A DNA stretch of 64,000 bases from Vibrio sp. DW001 (GTDB taxonomy: Bacteria > Pseudomonadota > Gammaproteobacteria > Enterobacterales > Vibrionaceae). This document shows positions 54,409 through 63,905 of the stretch, piece by piece. The notes beneath the pieces are model-generated. The model saw nothing but the letters and a program-made list of their open reading frames with translations, had not been told where the DNA came from and did no database searches. Where the stretch lies: the NCBI RefSeq assembly GCF_029016285.1, contig NZ_CP091975.1, positions 2,418,001 to 2,482,000 of the forward strand. Reading direction: 5' to 3'. Each line of letters begins with the position of its first letter. The first letter of the stretch is position 1. A program made the position numbers and the translations under genes.

Positions 54409-55272
54409 CTAACTGTTTCTTAATGCTTCAATACGCTTATCAAGCGGCGGATGACTCATCAGAAGCTGCATCATTGTACGTTTACCATTAATACCAAATG
54501 CCATCATCGACCCCTCTAACTGTGGTTCATGACTTACCTTTAACCTTTCCAGAGCCGCAATCATCTTCTGCTTACCCACTAAGTTCGCAGCGCCTGCATC
54601 GGCATAAAACTCTCGGCGACGGCTGTACCACATGGTGATAAAGCTGGCGAGAAAGCCTAATACCATCTCTAAGAAAAAAGAAACGGCAAAATACAACATC
54701 ATATTTGTCCCCTGCCCTTCCTCTCTATTACCAGACGAGACAAGGTTAGCCACGAACCTTGAAAGGAAAATAACAAACGTATTCACCACACCTTGCATCA
54801 GTGTCATAGTGACCATATCGCCATTTGAGATATGGCTGATCTCATGAGCCAGTACCGCTTCGGCTTCATCGCGAGTCATGTTTTGCAACAAACCACTCGA
54901 TACCGCAACTAACGAATCATTACGTTTCGCGCCTGTAGCAAACGCGTTGATGTCTGGTGCATCGTAAATGGCCACTGTTGGCATGCCAATACCCGCTTGC
55001 TTTGCTTGCCTTTCTACAGTGGTTAGCAACCAATGTTCTGTCTCATTTCTTGGGCTCTCTATAACTTGTCCGCCAACAGAGCGTAACGCGATACGTTTTG
55101 ACATCAGCAGTGAAATAAGAGAACCACCAAATCCAAATATAGCAGCCATAACCAATAGGCCACTCAAACTGCCCGGTTGCACACCTGTTGTCGCATACAC
55201 AATATTTAAGACAATACTTAACACCAAAATTACCGCTAAGTTGGTTGCCAAAAACAACATGACTCGTTTCAT
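54409..55272 (-). CDS. htpX: Membrane metalloprotease HtpX
   Basis: HtpX is a heat-inducible zinc protease of the inner membrane that with FtsH clears misfolded membrane proteins. The 287-residue product has two N-terminal hydrophobic segments, the zinc motif [16 protein letters not shown] (HExxH), two further membrane segments, and the third ligand region [16 protein letters not shown]. The chain ends with [14 protein letters not shown], also family-typical. The length matches the E. coli protein (293). It is alone. Confidence 0.95.
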   Translation of the reverse strand: MKRVMLFLATNLAVILVLSIVLNIVYATTGVQPGSLSGLLVMAAIFGFGGSLISLLMSKRIALRSVGGQVIESPRNETEHWLLTTVERQAKQAGIGMPTVAIYDAPDINAFATGAKRNDSLVAVSSGLLQNMTRDEAEAVLAHEISHISNGDMVTMTLMQGVVNTFVIFLSRFVANLVSSGNREEGQGTNMMLYFAVSFFLEMVLGFLASFITMWYSRRREFYADAGAANLVGKQKMIAALERLKVSHEPQLEGSMMAFGINGKRTMMQLLMSHPPLDKRIEALRNS

Positions 55273-55689
55273 TTACTTTCTCCGATAAAACACTTATTGG
55301 TCAATTGACCTTTTATTATAGCGGCAAACCCGTAACAAGGAGTGTGACGCGATTAATTAACTCTATAGTCATTGATTTTGGTAACAAGGTTAAGCGAGAA
55401 ATTGAAACAAATTGTCAACGGTAAGTTATCAACAAGATAACACCCACAAAAAGCTAGGCTAATAAGATCCAATGCCTAAAGTCTGTGGCCCCATCGAGAT
55501 TCAATGCCGTTGGTTGAATAAATGGGTTAACGAGGATCAATGACGCAAATAGCCGTCATTTTCGTAAAGCGGAACTCTTGTTCACTGGGGAGTGAGTCAA
55601 AATACATCAAGCCCCCACTTTCGTGGGGATGACGCGAAAATATGAGGATGATGATAAGCGAATAGATTGAAAAGCGACGGTGAAAGTGA
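55273..55689. other. 417-bp region between htpX and the pilus operon end
   Basis: No gene recognised. It holds the htpX promoter side and, near the pilus end, a short GC hairpin (55612-55629). Confidence 0.45.
55612..55629. repeat. Short GC hairpin, repeat-like or terminator of the pilus operon
   Basis: CCCCCAC TTTC GTGGGG is a compact stem about 60 bases after the last pilus-operon stop. Followed by GATGACG on the plus strand and without a T run on the minus, it resembles small dispersed Vibrio hairpins with GTCATCCCCAC ends more than a standard terminator. Confidence 0.45.
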
Positions 55690-56571
55690 CTAGTGGCGTT
55701 CTTTCAGATAGATATATTCTCCGTCACAGCTTTCGCGCTTTGTGATCCTTTTTTGTAGTACATCAAGTTCGACAATCTCACCCGGAAAAATAAGATCTGG
55801 ATTTCGGCTTCCAAAGTATTTTGGGTTCAATTCTTTTAACTTCTTATACTGCATATCATACATTTTGGCGATTTTGGTTAGATAATCATTTTTCCTAACC
55901 GTGTATTCTTCAACCACCACGTCGTATTCACAGTCAACCAACACTTGGATCGGGTCGACTAAAGGTGTTGGTTCTGGCAAAGGTTCAACAACGACAACTG
56001 GTTCTGGCTCTACCTCTACTACAGGTTCAGCAATATACGTTTCGCTTTGCCCAAAATTGTATTTTAGACCAAGTTCATAAGCATAAAGGCTATTATCCGT
56101 TAGTTTATGAAAATAACGGTATCCTAGGACCAAGTCTAATGCCTCTGTAATACCGTACTCAATATTTAGTTTTGCCATCGCAATAGTATCGTTTTTATCA
56201 TCGGTCCTATAAGCCATCGGACCCACGCCGAGGTTTATGTTTGCATATTTAGATAATGGCAACACGCCAACTATTGATGCACTATAGCCAATAAGATCAT
56301 CGCTATTGTTCGACAATACTGAACGCAAATTTGCCACACCTAATTCAGTTCGAAGATACGGATTCCATTGATAGCCACCATCGATACCATACGCAAATGT
56401 CTCTTTGTCTTCGTCCAAATCACTTAAAAAGAGGGCTTTGGGTGCAACATAAAAGTAGTCATCTGAATATTGTTCAACATTCTCATTTGCCTGTGCAAAA
56501 TGAAGTGTAGAAATTGAAACCGCGGCTGCTAGGAATAATGTTATTTTTGTTTGTTTCATATTAAGTTTCAT
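55690..56571 (-). CDS. Outer-membrane beta-barrel protein with C-terminal LysM domain
   Basis: A 293-residue protein. After the signal peptide (KQTKITLFLAAAVSISTLHFAQA) comes an OmpA-like eight-strand barrel (YQWNPYLRTELGVANLRSV, ALDLVLGYRYFHKLTDNSLYAYELGLKYNFG), then a Glu/Pro/Val linker, and a LysM domain (about 225-275: YTVRKNDYLTKIAKMYDMQY and NPDLIFPGEIVEL) that binds peptidoglycan. It thus resembles OmpA with its C-terminal domain exchanged for LysM. It follows the tip-protein stop by 1 base (TAATATG), so it is the last pilus-operon gene. The fifth-codon ATG (MKQTK) may be the real start. It might anchor the usher or pilus to the wall (inference). Confidence 0.82.
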   Translation of the reverse strand: MKLNMKQTKITLFLAAAVSISTLHFAQANENVEQYSDDYFYVAPKALFLSDLDEDKETFAYGIDGGYQWNPYLRTELGVANLRSVLSNNSDDLIGYSASIVGVLPLSKYANINLGVGPMAYRTDDKNDTIAMAKLNIEYGITEALDLVLGYRYFHKLTDNSLYAYELGLKYNFGQSETYIAEPVVEVEPEPVVVVEPLPEPTPLVDPIQVLVDCEYDVVVEEYTVRKNDYLTKIAKMYDMQYKKLKELNPKYFGSRNPDLIFPGEIVELDVLQKRITKRESCDGEYIYLKERH

Positions 56572-56572
56572 A

Positions 56573-57721
56573 TTAAATACCTAACCCAAATTCGATGGTA
56601 AAAGAGCCCGAATAACGACCAGTATGAACGTCATCAAATTGCTGAGCCTTGTCATAGCCAACCCGTATTTTGTAGACAATTTCGTTAGCCGTTTGCTGCA
56701 TGGAAATAGGAACCGGTACGTCGTTCACATTGATTGCTCTACCATCCGTGACGATCTCTTGCTTTGAGCAATATTGATCACATTTGATATCGTATTTTAT
56801 GGTTGCACTATTGTTAACGTAATCCTCATGCTTAAGATAATACCCTCCTCCTTCTGGTTTAAAGGTCATGTTGATACCCGTCATAAAATTCCCTTTAACG
56901 GTCACCTCAAATTCTGTCGGTTTACCCTTCACCGTTTGGGTTGACTTGTCATACAAAGGTTCAATCACGCCATTCAAACTGTTTGATGGTAAAAACGGCC
57001 CGATATTCCTAATGTCAACGCTATCGATAAAATCTATCTTAGTAATATTAAACTGAAGCGAAATTGGCATGGTCAGTACGCGGTAGGTAAGAATCTCACC
57101 GCGATAATAGTAATAACGAAACGTAACATTTGTTGAACCGGTAAAATTACCAACACTAGTGGCGGCTTTTAAAGCTACTTTTAAGGCCGACTCATCTTTT
57201 AAACTAAAAATAGGCTTAACAAAGAAGAAAGGGGTTTGCCCAACCGAGTTATGTTGAAGATGTTGGTTACCTATGCATTCACCAGAGTTAGGTGATGCTG
57301 AATACACCGCTATCGTATTACCTGAGACCGTCGTGTTTTTGCATTCCGTCATCGAAATTGAGGAAAGCAAACTGTTGTTTTTTACAGTGAAGTTCGCCCC
57401 ACTCCAGTTATATTCAAACCCTGATATATGAATAGGCACACTGATGGTAGTGCCAGATGCATCGTTGCCTTTGAGCGTGATGGTGGCATCTTGTGGTGCT
57501 GCTCCGGGGATCCAACGTTTTGTTGGTGCTAAATTCGTATATATCTCTGATATGGAAGAAGTAAGAAGCGAACTGCTATAGGCCATTCCAGTATCCCAAA
57601 TAATCTGATCACGCTTGTACTCTGCAGTAATCGTTACCGCACTAGCATTAACAGAAAAAAATACGAAGCAAAGAAACATCCACTCTCTTATAAAATTCCA
57701 TGAACTCAAGCATGACTGCAT
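56573..57721 (-). CDS. Pilus tip protein/adhesin (CfaE/CooD-like)
   Basis: A 382-residue exported protein with signal sequence (MFLCFVFFSVNASA). The two-domain build fits alternate chaperone-usher tip subunits: an N-terminal region with TITAEYKRDQIIWDTG and a C-terminal pilin-like domain ending VGYDKAQQFDDVHTGRYSGSFTIEFGLGI, a Gly/beta-rich closing strand needed for strand exchange. Four cysteines form likely pairs (MTECKN/GECIG; IKCDQYCSK). It lies 7 bases after the chaperone and 1 base before the LysM barrel gene. Receptor binding is inferred from position and size; sequence similarity to CfaE is not obvious. Confidence 0.7.
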   Translation of the reverse strand: MQSCLSSWNFIREWMFLCFVFFSVNASAVTITAEYKRDQIIWDTGMAYSSSLLTSSISEIYTNLAPTKRWIPGAAPQDATITLKGNDASGTTISVPIHISGFEYNWSGANFTVKNNSLLSSISMTECKNTTVSGNTIAVYSASPNSGECIGNQHLQHNSVGQTPFFFVKPIFSLKDESALKVALKAATSVGNFTGSTNVTFRYYYYRGEILTYRVLTMPISLQFNITKIDFIDSVDIRNIGPFLPSNSLNGVIEPLYDKSTQTVKGKPTEFEVTVKGNFMTGINMTFKPEGGGYYLKHEDYVNNSATIKYDIKCDQYCSKQEIVTDGRAINVNDVPVPISMQQTANEIVYKIRVGYDKAQQFDDVHTGRYSGSFTIEFGLGI

Positions 57722-57728
57722 TTTAAAT

Positions 57729-58439
57729 TCACCCTTTATATTTAACGGTCAGTTTTTCTTTTGATTTTTCGTTATGGTTAACAACCGTCACATTTAAATC
57801 CTGTCCAATTGCATCTACTGGCAATGGAAAGTTTTTTAAACGACCTTTAATGACGGTATATACACTTCTGCATGTTCTTTTAGATTTATTTTGGCAATTA
57901 TCTACGACGACACGAACCATCGTATTGCTTTTATTAAAGATGGTGATGTTTTCCCCATCGGTTTCGATGTCATATTCTAAAACGCCTTCTTTAGCGGGGA
58001 TAATAAATATGGGGGCATAGCCGATGAACACATTCATTTTTTGTTTATAGCTTTCATCATCTGGAACATAAGGTTTGGGTATAATGGCAATCTCAAACGT
58101 TTTATCTTCGCTCAAATCACAGGCACTGCCGCAAATGGCCTTCACTCCTAGGCTTTTCGACCTGCCGGGTTCCAAAATAAGCTTATTATTGCTTAGTGCG
58201 ATTGCCCATCTATCTAAGTTACCTCGTGTGTATTCTATCTTTGAATACTCCCCTTTTTCGTCCGTTATTATTTCTCTAATACTGGTTTCAATATAATAAT
58301 TTGTCTCTTTATCATTGGTAAGAACATACGAACCATTACCTTTTTTATCTGAAACAATAAACATGGTATCCAGAAATACGGCTTGTGACGCGTTAGAAAA
58401 GACGCTTAGTAAACCAACCAATAGTGCTATTTTTTTCAT
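57729..58439 (-). CDS. Periplasmic pilus chaperone (alternate/CS1-like class)
   Basis: A 236-residue exported protein starting MKKIALLVGLLSVFSNASQAV. The two Ig-like domains are visible: the first with the G1-strand segment PGRSKSLGVKAICGSACD, the second ending LNVTVVNHNEKSKEKLTVKYKG. This suits a PapD-like fold of the alternate (CooB/CfaA-type) class, which guides pilin subunits to the usher. Two cysteine pairs (ICGSAC, NCQNKSKRTC). GAGG precedes the ATG; 20 bases after the usher stop. Confidence 0.75.
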   Translation of the reverse strand: MKKIALLVGLLSVFSNASQAVFLDTMFIVSDKKGNGSYVLTNDKETNYYIETSIREIITDEKGEYSKIEYTRGNLDRWAIALSNNKLILEPGRSKSLGVKAICGSACDLSEDKTFEIAIIPKPYVPDDESYKQKMNVFIGYAPIFIIPAKEGVLEYDIETDGENITIFNKSNTMVRVVVDNCQNKSKRTCRSVYTVIKGRLKNFPLPVDAIGQDLNVTVVNHNEKSKEKLTVKYKG

Positions 58440-58459
58440 TCTTACCTCAAAATTCTAAA

Positions 58460-61237
58460 TTATTTATTCAAACTGACATCAACGGGGTTTGTATTAACAG
58501 CATATTGTAGTAACGAATCAATCGTGCGACTTTGTCGCATCGTTATTAATGTTTCGTCGCTATAAACGATATATACCGATGATAGATACTGCCCCTCAGC
58601 TAGATAAACTTTCACATGAGAGTCTTGTAAATCATCAATAACATTTAAAATATCGGTATCTGGATGGAAAACACCTAAGTTTTGTACGATTTTTTTATCA
58701 CCGTTACTGTCTTTAAGCTCTTTTTTCTGACCAACTTTCAGATCTGGGAAACAATAATTGTTGCCGTAGTTTACTTTATTGTTGTTGAGTACATTTAATT
58801 GACAGATAAGCTGTTCATCCGATTTAAGGGTATAAGGCAGTTCGTCTATTACTGTTAAGTTATACACACCGTCAACCACACTATTCATTTCAATACACCC
58901 TTCGCCTTGACAACTTAGCGACGAAACAGGTTGATTGAATATATCGATAAACCCAGCAACAATTCTTTTTGCCTTACCGACAGTTGCATTTACTTTTACG
59001 ACGCTTCCTGGATGCGCATAACCCACCACATATTTATCGCCGGTGTTATGCAGGTCAGCAATATCGGTATTAAGATCCATCTGATAATTGTCGTATGGCG
59101 TCAGACGTATTAACTCTTCGGTGTTATGGATGTAGTTCTTTTTGACGCTACCACTATTTGTCCGTCGAACGGTTAAATGCGCTTTTAGGTCATCGCTATT
59201 ATTCACCGCGCTGGAGTTCGATGCGATATCGACTAACCCGTAAGACTGAGATTTTTCTGATGTAAAATAGACCTTATTATTGGTCACTACTTGAGTGCTA
59301 CTTAAGTCAGCAGACACGCCGTAGTTGTCATCAGAGTCATAACTTGTATAGGCGCTACCACTCACCCTCTTGTTATCGTATTGCCCGGAAATAGAAGCGT
59401 CTGTCGTTGAGCTATTCTCACGACTTGTACGGCTATAGTTATTGCCCACCTGACCATAAGCATTAAAGTTATCGGTTTCTATCAGTCGATTAGCTGTTAG
59501 CGTATTTCGGAAGGTATTAACCCCATCGCTGTCGCCTGTAACCATCGAGTTATAAGATAAACCCGACTCTGAATCAAGATCGATATTCACCGAAATTGAC
59601 GCGCTCAATTTATCTTCAAATGCACGTGATTTGTCCGTTAGATCGTCGGTATAACCAACATTGAAATCCAACCGAATATGGCTATTTAATTGAGTCGACA
59701 ACCCAGCAGTGACATTCACATTTTCATAATCACTATTATACTTAACATTGTCATTGTTACTGTAAGAGCCACTTAACCGGCCATAAGAGGAATCTGCAAT
59801 TGGGAAGCTTGTGCCCACATATAAGCGTTCATAATCACCGTACCCAAATAACGTAGACGCAAGATTATCCTTATCACTACCGATTAGTTTCTGATATGAA
59901 ACAGAAAAACTAGACAACTGCAAGGTCGAATTTAGGTATTGCTCACCTGTCGTTGCGTGGTTGTACGCCAATTCAAGTTGACTATCAAATGGCAACAACA
60001 AGGATGTCCCTAACAGGGCAACACCACCTAGCTGACTCCCTGTCACACCCAATCCAACGGTGGCATAATCGTTTACCTTTGACGCAGCCAAACCTCTAGC
60101 AAAACCAATTTCGTCTTGCTTTTCATCATTATCATAGATAGATGACCCTTCGAGAGTACCTGCAGCCAAAGAGAAATCAAATTCACCGTTTAATAACGTA
60201 TCATTCGATTGATTAAAAACCGTGAACCTTTCGCGAGAAACCACAGAATTTCCCGACGTAATTTCTACTACTACATCATATATTCCATAAGGCAGTTCAG
60301 CATAACTGAGTTGTTGTTGACCTTGCTTGGTATTACCACTAAATATAATTCTGCCGTTGGTCGTATTACGAACCACTATTCGGCCTGATGTTGGCGCAAA
60401 ATAAGCGAGGCTTTTCTGTTGGTTTTTCTTACCCAAAAGGAGTTTATTCGATGAAGCCACTTCAATAACACGTTCTCTAACATTGTTTATCGAACTGTTA
60501 TTTCGTAAAAAATCTGTCGCGTTGAGCGAGTCATAGCTTCTAAACTGCCCCACTCGCATTTGATAGTTTTGATAATCCAAATAATAGGCCATCTTATAAA
60601 CATCGAGATCACCTTCATTTACATCATATTGCGCATCGCCATGCAGGTAGCCAAAAGGTAATCCAACGACAATCTCGTCATCAATTCTGACATTCACATC
60701 TTGGTTATTACTTTTGCTGCTATAGATTGAGAAATGGTTGATTAACGCTGCATTCTTGTCTTCCGAGCGTTGATACGTTAACAGTTGTTTAAATTGGCTG
60801 TTATCGTTTAATAGATCTGGATTAACGAAGAGTAAAAGCAGTTTGTTATCATAATCAAAAATAAATTGATAGGTTTCTGGCATAACCAGACAATCTAGAA
60901 TATCAGGCTTGTCACAAGCAAAATCGGTATTAACGCCTAACGCGAGGTCGGCCATGATGCCATCTAATGCACTCGGCGTAAGTTGAGAGTTGACCAATGC
61001 CTGATATACCTGTTGCTTTTGTTGCACTGAATCGGTCAGTTTAATGGTGTTGTAATTAATCCTAAGCGGCAACATGGCAAAGTTTTCATTGATATCACGA
61101 AAAGACACCTCTTCATTCGTAAATTCATAAAACGACCCAAAACCTTCAGGAAAGCGCTCCGCCGTGTTGGCAAAAAGAACGGATGAATTCAATAAGGCAA
61201 TTCCGAAAAATATGACGGCAGCGAATAAATTTTTCAT
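58460..61237 (-). CDS. Outer-membrane usher, TcfC/CooC-like
   Basis: A 925-residue usher which assembles and exports the pilus. After the signal peptide (to about residue 24) are the N-terminal periplasmic domain (PLRINYNTIKL, DCLVMPETYQFIFDY), a long beta-barrel of alternating strands (GYGDYERLYVGTSFPIADSS, HIRLDFNVGYTDDL), and a C-terminal E-set-like region with GYAHPGSVVKVNATVGKAKRI and GCIEMNSVVDGVYNLTV. This is the layout of the alpha or CS1-class ushers (CooC, TcfC). The start overlaps the second pilin's stop as ATGA. The gene is large enough to be complete. Confidence 0.86.
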   Translation of the reverse strand: MKNLFAAVIFFGIALLNSSVLFANTAERFPEGFGSFYEFTNEEVSFRDINENFAMLPLRINYNTIKLTDSVQQKQQVYQALVNSQLTPSALDGIMADLALGVNTDFACDKPDILDCLVMPETYQFIFDYDNKLLLLFVNPDLLNDNSQFKQLLTYQRSEDKNAALINHFSIYSSKSNNQDVNVRIDDEIVVGLPFGYLHGDAQYDVNEGDLDVYKMAYYLDYQNYQMRVGQFRSYDSLNATDFLRNNSSINNVRERVIEVASSNKLLLGKKNQQKSLAYFAPTSGRIVVRNTTNGRIIFSGNTKQGQQQLSYAELPYGIYDVVVEITSGNSVVSRERFTVFNQSNDTLLNGEFDFSLAAGTLEGSSIYDNDEKQDEIGFARGLAASKVNDYATVGLGVTGSQLGGVALLGTSLLLPFDSQLELAYNHATTGEQYLNSTLQLSSFSVSYQKLIGSDKDNLASTLFGYGDYERLYVGTSFPIADSSYGRLSGSYSNNDNVKYNSDYENVNVTAGLSTQLNSHIRLDFNVGYTDDLTDKSRAFEDKLSASISVNIDLDSESGLSYNSMVTGDSDGVNTFRNTLTANRLIETDNFNAYGQVGNNYSRTSRENSSTTDASISGQYDNKRVSGSAYTSYDSDDNYGVSADLSSTQVVTNNKVYFTSEKSQSYGLVDIASNSSAVNNSDDLKAHLTVRRTNSGSVKKNYIHNTEELIRLTPYDNYQMDLNTDIADLHNTGDKYVVGYAHPGSVVKVNATVGKAKRIVAGFIDIFNQPVSSLSCQGEGCIEMNSVVDGVYNLTVIDELPYTLKSDEQLICQLNVLNNNKVNYGNNYCFPDLKVGQKKELKDSNGDKKIVQNLGVFHPDTDILNVIDDLQDSHVKVYLAEGQYLSSVYIVYSDETLITMRQSRTIDSLLQYAVNTNPVDVSLNK

Positions 61238-61821
61238 ATATTTAACCTAAAGCTAATCGTGAATGCTCCTTGACAAAACCGGATGTCGCCATCCGTTCCC
61301 GTCGCGGGGACAGGTGCAAACGTCAGCATTACGTTATGGTTAGAGTTTTTGGTCGCGCCGGTTTTATCATTAAAATCTGTGATAGTTTTTGGTGTACCCA
61401 ATGTAAATACACCCGTCGCACTGGTTGCGTTTCCAATGAGTCCATCTAAATGAACGGTGGCCAGCTCTTCGTAACCTAGAGCAAGCTTTGCGGGGTCGGC
61501 ACTGAGCGAATCGGTATAACAAGCCGATATATTTTCTTCCAACGTAAGTTGATAACCAGAAGAAGAGGAGGCGTCAGTATCACTAACTGGAATGTCGGTT
61601 TCGATCTCCAGTTCAAACTCTCTATCCGAAAATGTTTGTTTATTAGGGTCGTACATTAAGGTGACGGATTCAGGGATCAACCTGAACGTGACAAGGTCAA
61701 AGTTGTACATTTTTGATTTATCAACTTCAGTTTCAATCGTCAGTGTTTCCGTACGCTCTATCGCATGAACACTTAATGGAAATGCAACTAGAATCAATAA
61801 TTTTGTGACCGCATTATTCAT
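61234..61821 (-). CDS. Second pilin subunit (CS1/CFA-like)
   Basis: A 195-residue exported protein with signal sequence (MNNAVTKLLILVAFPLSVHA). The mature chain is all beta, opening ERTETLTIETEVDKSKMYNF and with SVTLMYDPNKQTFSDREFELEIETD, resembling the CFA/I and CS1 pilin pattern; it ends CQGAFTISFRLNI. Two cysteines (SACYTD, RFCQG). Its stop overlaps the usher start (ATGA), and it lies after a hairpin behind the major pilin, so it should be made in smaller amount: a minor pilin or adaptor. Confidence 0.7.
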   Translation of the reverse strand: MNNAVTKLLILVAFPLSVHAIERTETLTIETEVDKSKMYNFDLVTFRLIPESVTLMYDPNKQTFSDREFELEIETDIPVSDTDASSSSGYQLTLEENISACYTDSLSADPAKLALGYEELATVHLDGLIGNATSATGVFTLGTPKTITDFNDKTGATKNSNHNVMLTFAPVPATGTDGDIRFCQGAFTISFRLNI

Positions 61822-61849
61822 CTATGATCTCTACCGTTCGCCAAGAAAT

Positions 61850-61883
61850 AAGGTGGTCAGCCTTAAACAAGCTGTACCACCTT
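61850..61883 (-). terminator. Intercistronic hairpin after the major pilin
   Basis: On the minus strand AAGGTGGT and ACCACCTT close a stem with an inner AGC/GCT pair and ATTTCTT downstream, 14 bases after the major pilin stop. Partial termination or mRNA protection here would yield more major pilin than downstream proteins, as in other pilus operons. Confidence 0.65.
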
Positions 61884-61897
61884 TACATAGTTAAAAC

Positions 61898-62446
61898 TTA
61901 TGCTGATGTAGCCAAAATAGTTACCGCAACAGTGGCTTCGTCACCTGCGTATTGGTCAATCTCAGCATGTGATGCTGTATCAGATTTTATTTTTAGCTCG
62001 ATTGCGCTATCAGCGGTAGTTAGAGCACTCGCTGTACCAGTAGTAAGAACGCCAGCACCATTAATGCTTGCAAGAAGCTCTTGGTTGTCATAGATGTTCC
62101 ATGCAATACCTTGGATTTCTACGCCCGCCGCGTAAAATTTTGCTTCGTCTACTGCCCATGTTGCAGGTTGTAAAGCACCAACGATCTCATCAATTGCCGC
62201 AGGAGTTCCACCTGGACCCGCTGGCACAGGTGCAGTATAAACGTGGCCTTCTAGGTCAATAAGCGTACCAATAGGGATGGCACGCTCGCCATCTTTACCC
62301 GTTATGATGAACGTGCCATCTGGAATGGCAACACCAGGAATAACGCCCTGCCACTGAGCTGTTGCTTCAGATGTATCACCTGTTGCTGCGTTCGCTGCAA
62401 AAGAAGTCATTAGAGCCAAGCTCAAAACTGAAATTACTTTTTTCAT
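61898..62446 (-). CDS. Major pilin subunit (alternate chaperone-usher class)
   Basis: A 182-residue exported protein: signal peptide MKKVISVLSLALMTSFAANA, then ATGDTSEATAQWQGVIPGVAI and a beta-rich chain ending EIDQYAGDEATVAVTILATSA. It has no cysteines, unlike classical PapA-type pilins, and is rich in Ala, Thr and Gly; the WQGVIPGV opening recalls EcpA/CS1-type pilins. AAAGGA is just upstream of the ATG. First gene of the operon, which with the hairpin behind it supports the major-subunit role. Sequence-based homology was not tested. Confidence 0.72.
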   Translation of the reverse strand: MKKVISVLSLALMTSFAANAATGDTSEATAQWQGVIPGVAIPDGTFIITGKDGERAIPIGTLIDLEGHVYTAPVPAGPGGTPAAIDEIVGALQPATWAVDEAKFYAAGVEIQGIAWNIYDNQELLASINGAGVLTTGTASALTTADSAIELKIKSDTASHAEIDQYAGDEATVAVTILATSA

Positions 62447-62620
62447 TTTTATATCCTTTAGATTACTTTATTTGGAAACATTGAAGGTTACCCGCACCGA
62501 AGTACTTAACCTGCCAAGAGTTTCGCGTTTTATGGATATTTAATGAATAGCACCGCGGTTTGAATATTATTTTTGTTTGCTAACTTGTCAAAATAGGTAT
62601 GAAAAAGGCACATTTTTCCT

Positions 62621-62730
62621 TAAAGGACAGACACCCTATAAGACGTTTTTCTTTAAAGGACAGGCGCCTTATAGAATGGAGATTGATGGAGTGCCTGTCC
62701 CTGATAAAATGTGTGTCCCTGATAAAATGT
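62621..62730. repeat. GGGACA repeat cluster, copy C (tandem and inverted units)
   Basis: Two direct units TTTAAAGGACAGACACC/ TTTAAAGGACAGGCGCC (from 62621 and 62653) face two direct units GTGCCTGTCCCTGATAAAATG and GTGTGTCCCTGATAAAATG (62691 and 62711). GGACAGGCGCC pairs with GTGCCTGTCCC. The set lies between the pilus operon and the DUF2157-like gene. Confidence 0.65.
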
Positions 62731-62864
62731 GATAACAATGTCGACAATAATGCTGTTTCATCTCTTTATTTGACTCGCATTTCTAATATGGTTAATTTGA
62801 ACCCATATTCTTTTAACTCATTGGTCGCTCTAACAATGATTGTTTCAGGCCATTGAAGGTAGTA

Positions 62865-63905
62865 ATGAACATTACAAAGAAAAAACTCAACGAAGCGGTA
62901 GAACAAAAAATCATCTCACCTGACCAAGCAAGTGAATTGTTTGAGTTCTTACAAGAGCACGCTTCTGATTCTCCTAAATTCATTTTCACTCACGTGCTTT
63001 ATTACTTGGGCGGGTTCATTGCTATTGGTGCCATGACTTTATTTATGAATCTAGGTTGGGAGTCTTTCGGAGGCATAGGTATCGTTGCGATATCGCTTCT
63101 TTATTCTGTTCTAGGCATAAAGATGACGCAGACTTTCTCTAATAAGCATCTTCATATCCCTGCGGGTATATGCGCCACTTTCGTCGTTTGCTTAACCCCG
63201 TTAACCATTTACGGACTTCAACAATGGTTAGGAATCTGGCCTGATGACAGTGTTTACAACAATTACTACAGGCACATAAAATGGCATTGGCTATACCTAG
63301 AACTGGGGACATTGTGTATTGGGGCTATGATCATTTGGAAATATAAATACCCATTTCTAAATATGCCTATTGCTATCACCCTTTGGTTTATGTCGATGGA
63401 CATGGCCGGTATGTACTTTGGTTCTGATACATCATGGGAGATGAGAGAATTAGTCTCACTTTATTTCGGATTATTAATGATATTCCTCGCAATATGGGTA
63501 GATCTGCGATCACGAGGAAAAGCTGATTATGCCTTTTGGATTTACCTTTGTGGTGCAGTGGCATTTTGGGGAGGGCTCTCATTGCAGAATTCGGATAGTG
63601 AGTTATCGAAATTCATCTATTTTGGCATCAATCTTTTGATGATTGGGGTTGGCGTAGTGCTAATTCGTAGAGTTTTTGTTGTTTTTGGTGCGATAGGAAG
63701 TTGTATTTATCTTGGGCATCTTGCACAAGACGTTTTTGAAGACAGTTGGCTGTTTCCTATTGCATTAACCGTGATTGGGTTGAGCATTATATATCTTGGG
63801 GTTCTTTGGCAAAAACATGAAGATGTTATTACTGAAAAATCACGACGCTTTCTTCCATTACCGTTAAGACAATTATTAGAAGATAAATCATCAAGGCGCA
63901 CATGA
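62865..63905 (+). CDS. Multi-span membrane protein (DUF2157-like)
   Basis: A 346-residue inner-membrane protein. A cytosolic N-terminus (MNITKKKLNEAVEQKIISPDQASELFEFL) is the helical start seen in DUF2157 proteins, followed by about nine hydrophobic segments from VLYYLGGFIAIGAMTLFM to the end, with a charged tail (FLPLPLRQLLEDKSSRRT). I use the ATG at 62865 (GAAGG upstream), not the TTG four codons earlier. The function of the family is unknown; nothing in the neighbourhood helps. Confidence 0.75.
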   Translation: MNITKKKLNEAVEQKIISPDQASELFEFLQEHASDSPKFIFTHVLYYLGGFIAIGAMTLFMNLGWESFGGIGIVAISLLYSVLGIKMTQTFSNKHLHIPAGICATFVVCLTPLTIYGLQQWLGIWPDDSVYNNYYRHIKWHWLYLELGTLCIGAMIIWKYKYPFLNMPIAITLWFMSMDMAGMYFGSDTSWEMRELVSLYFGLLMIFLAIWVDLRSRGKADYAFWIYLCGAVAFWGGLSLQNSDSELSKFIYFGINLLMIGVGVVLIRRVFVVFGAIGSCIYLGHLAQDVFEDSWLFPIALTVIGLSIIYLGVLWQKHEDVITEKSRRFLPLPLRQLLEDKSSRRT

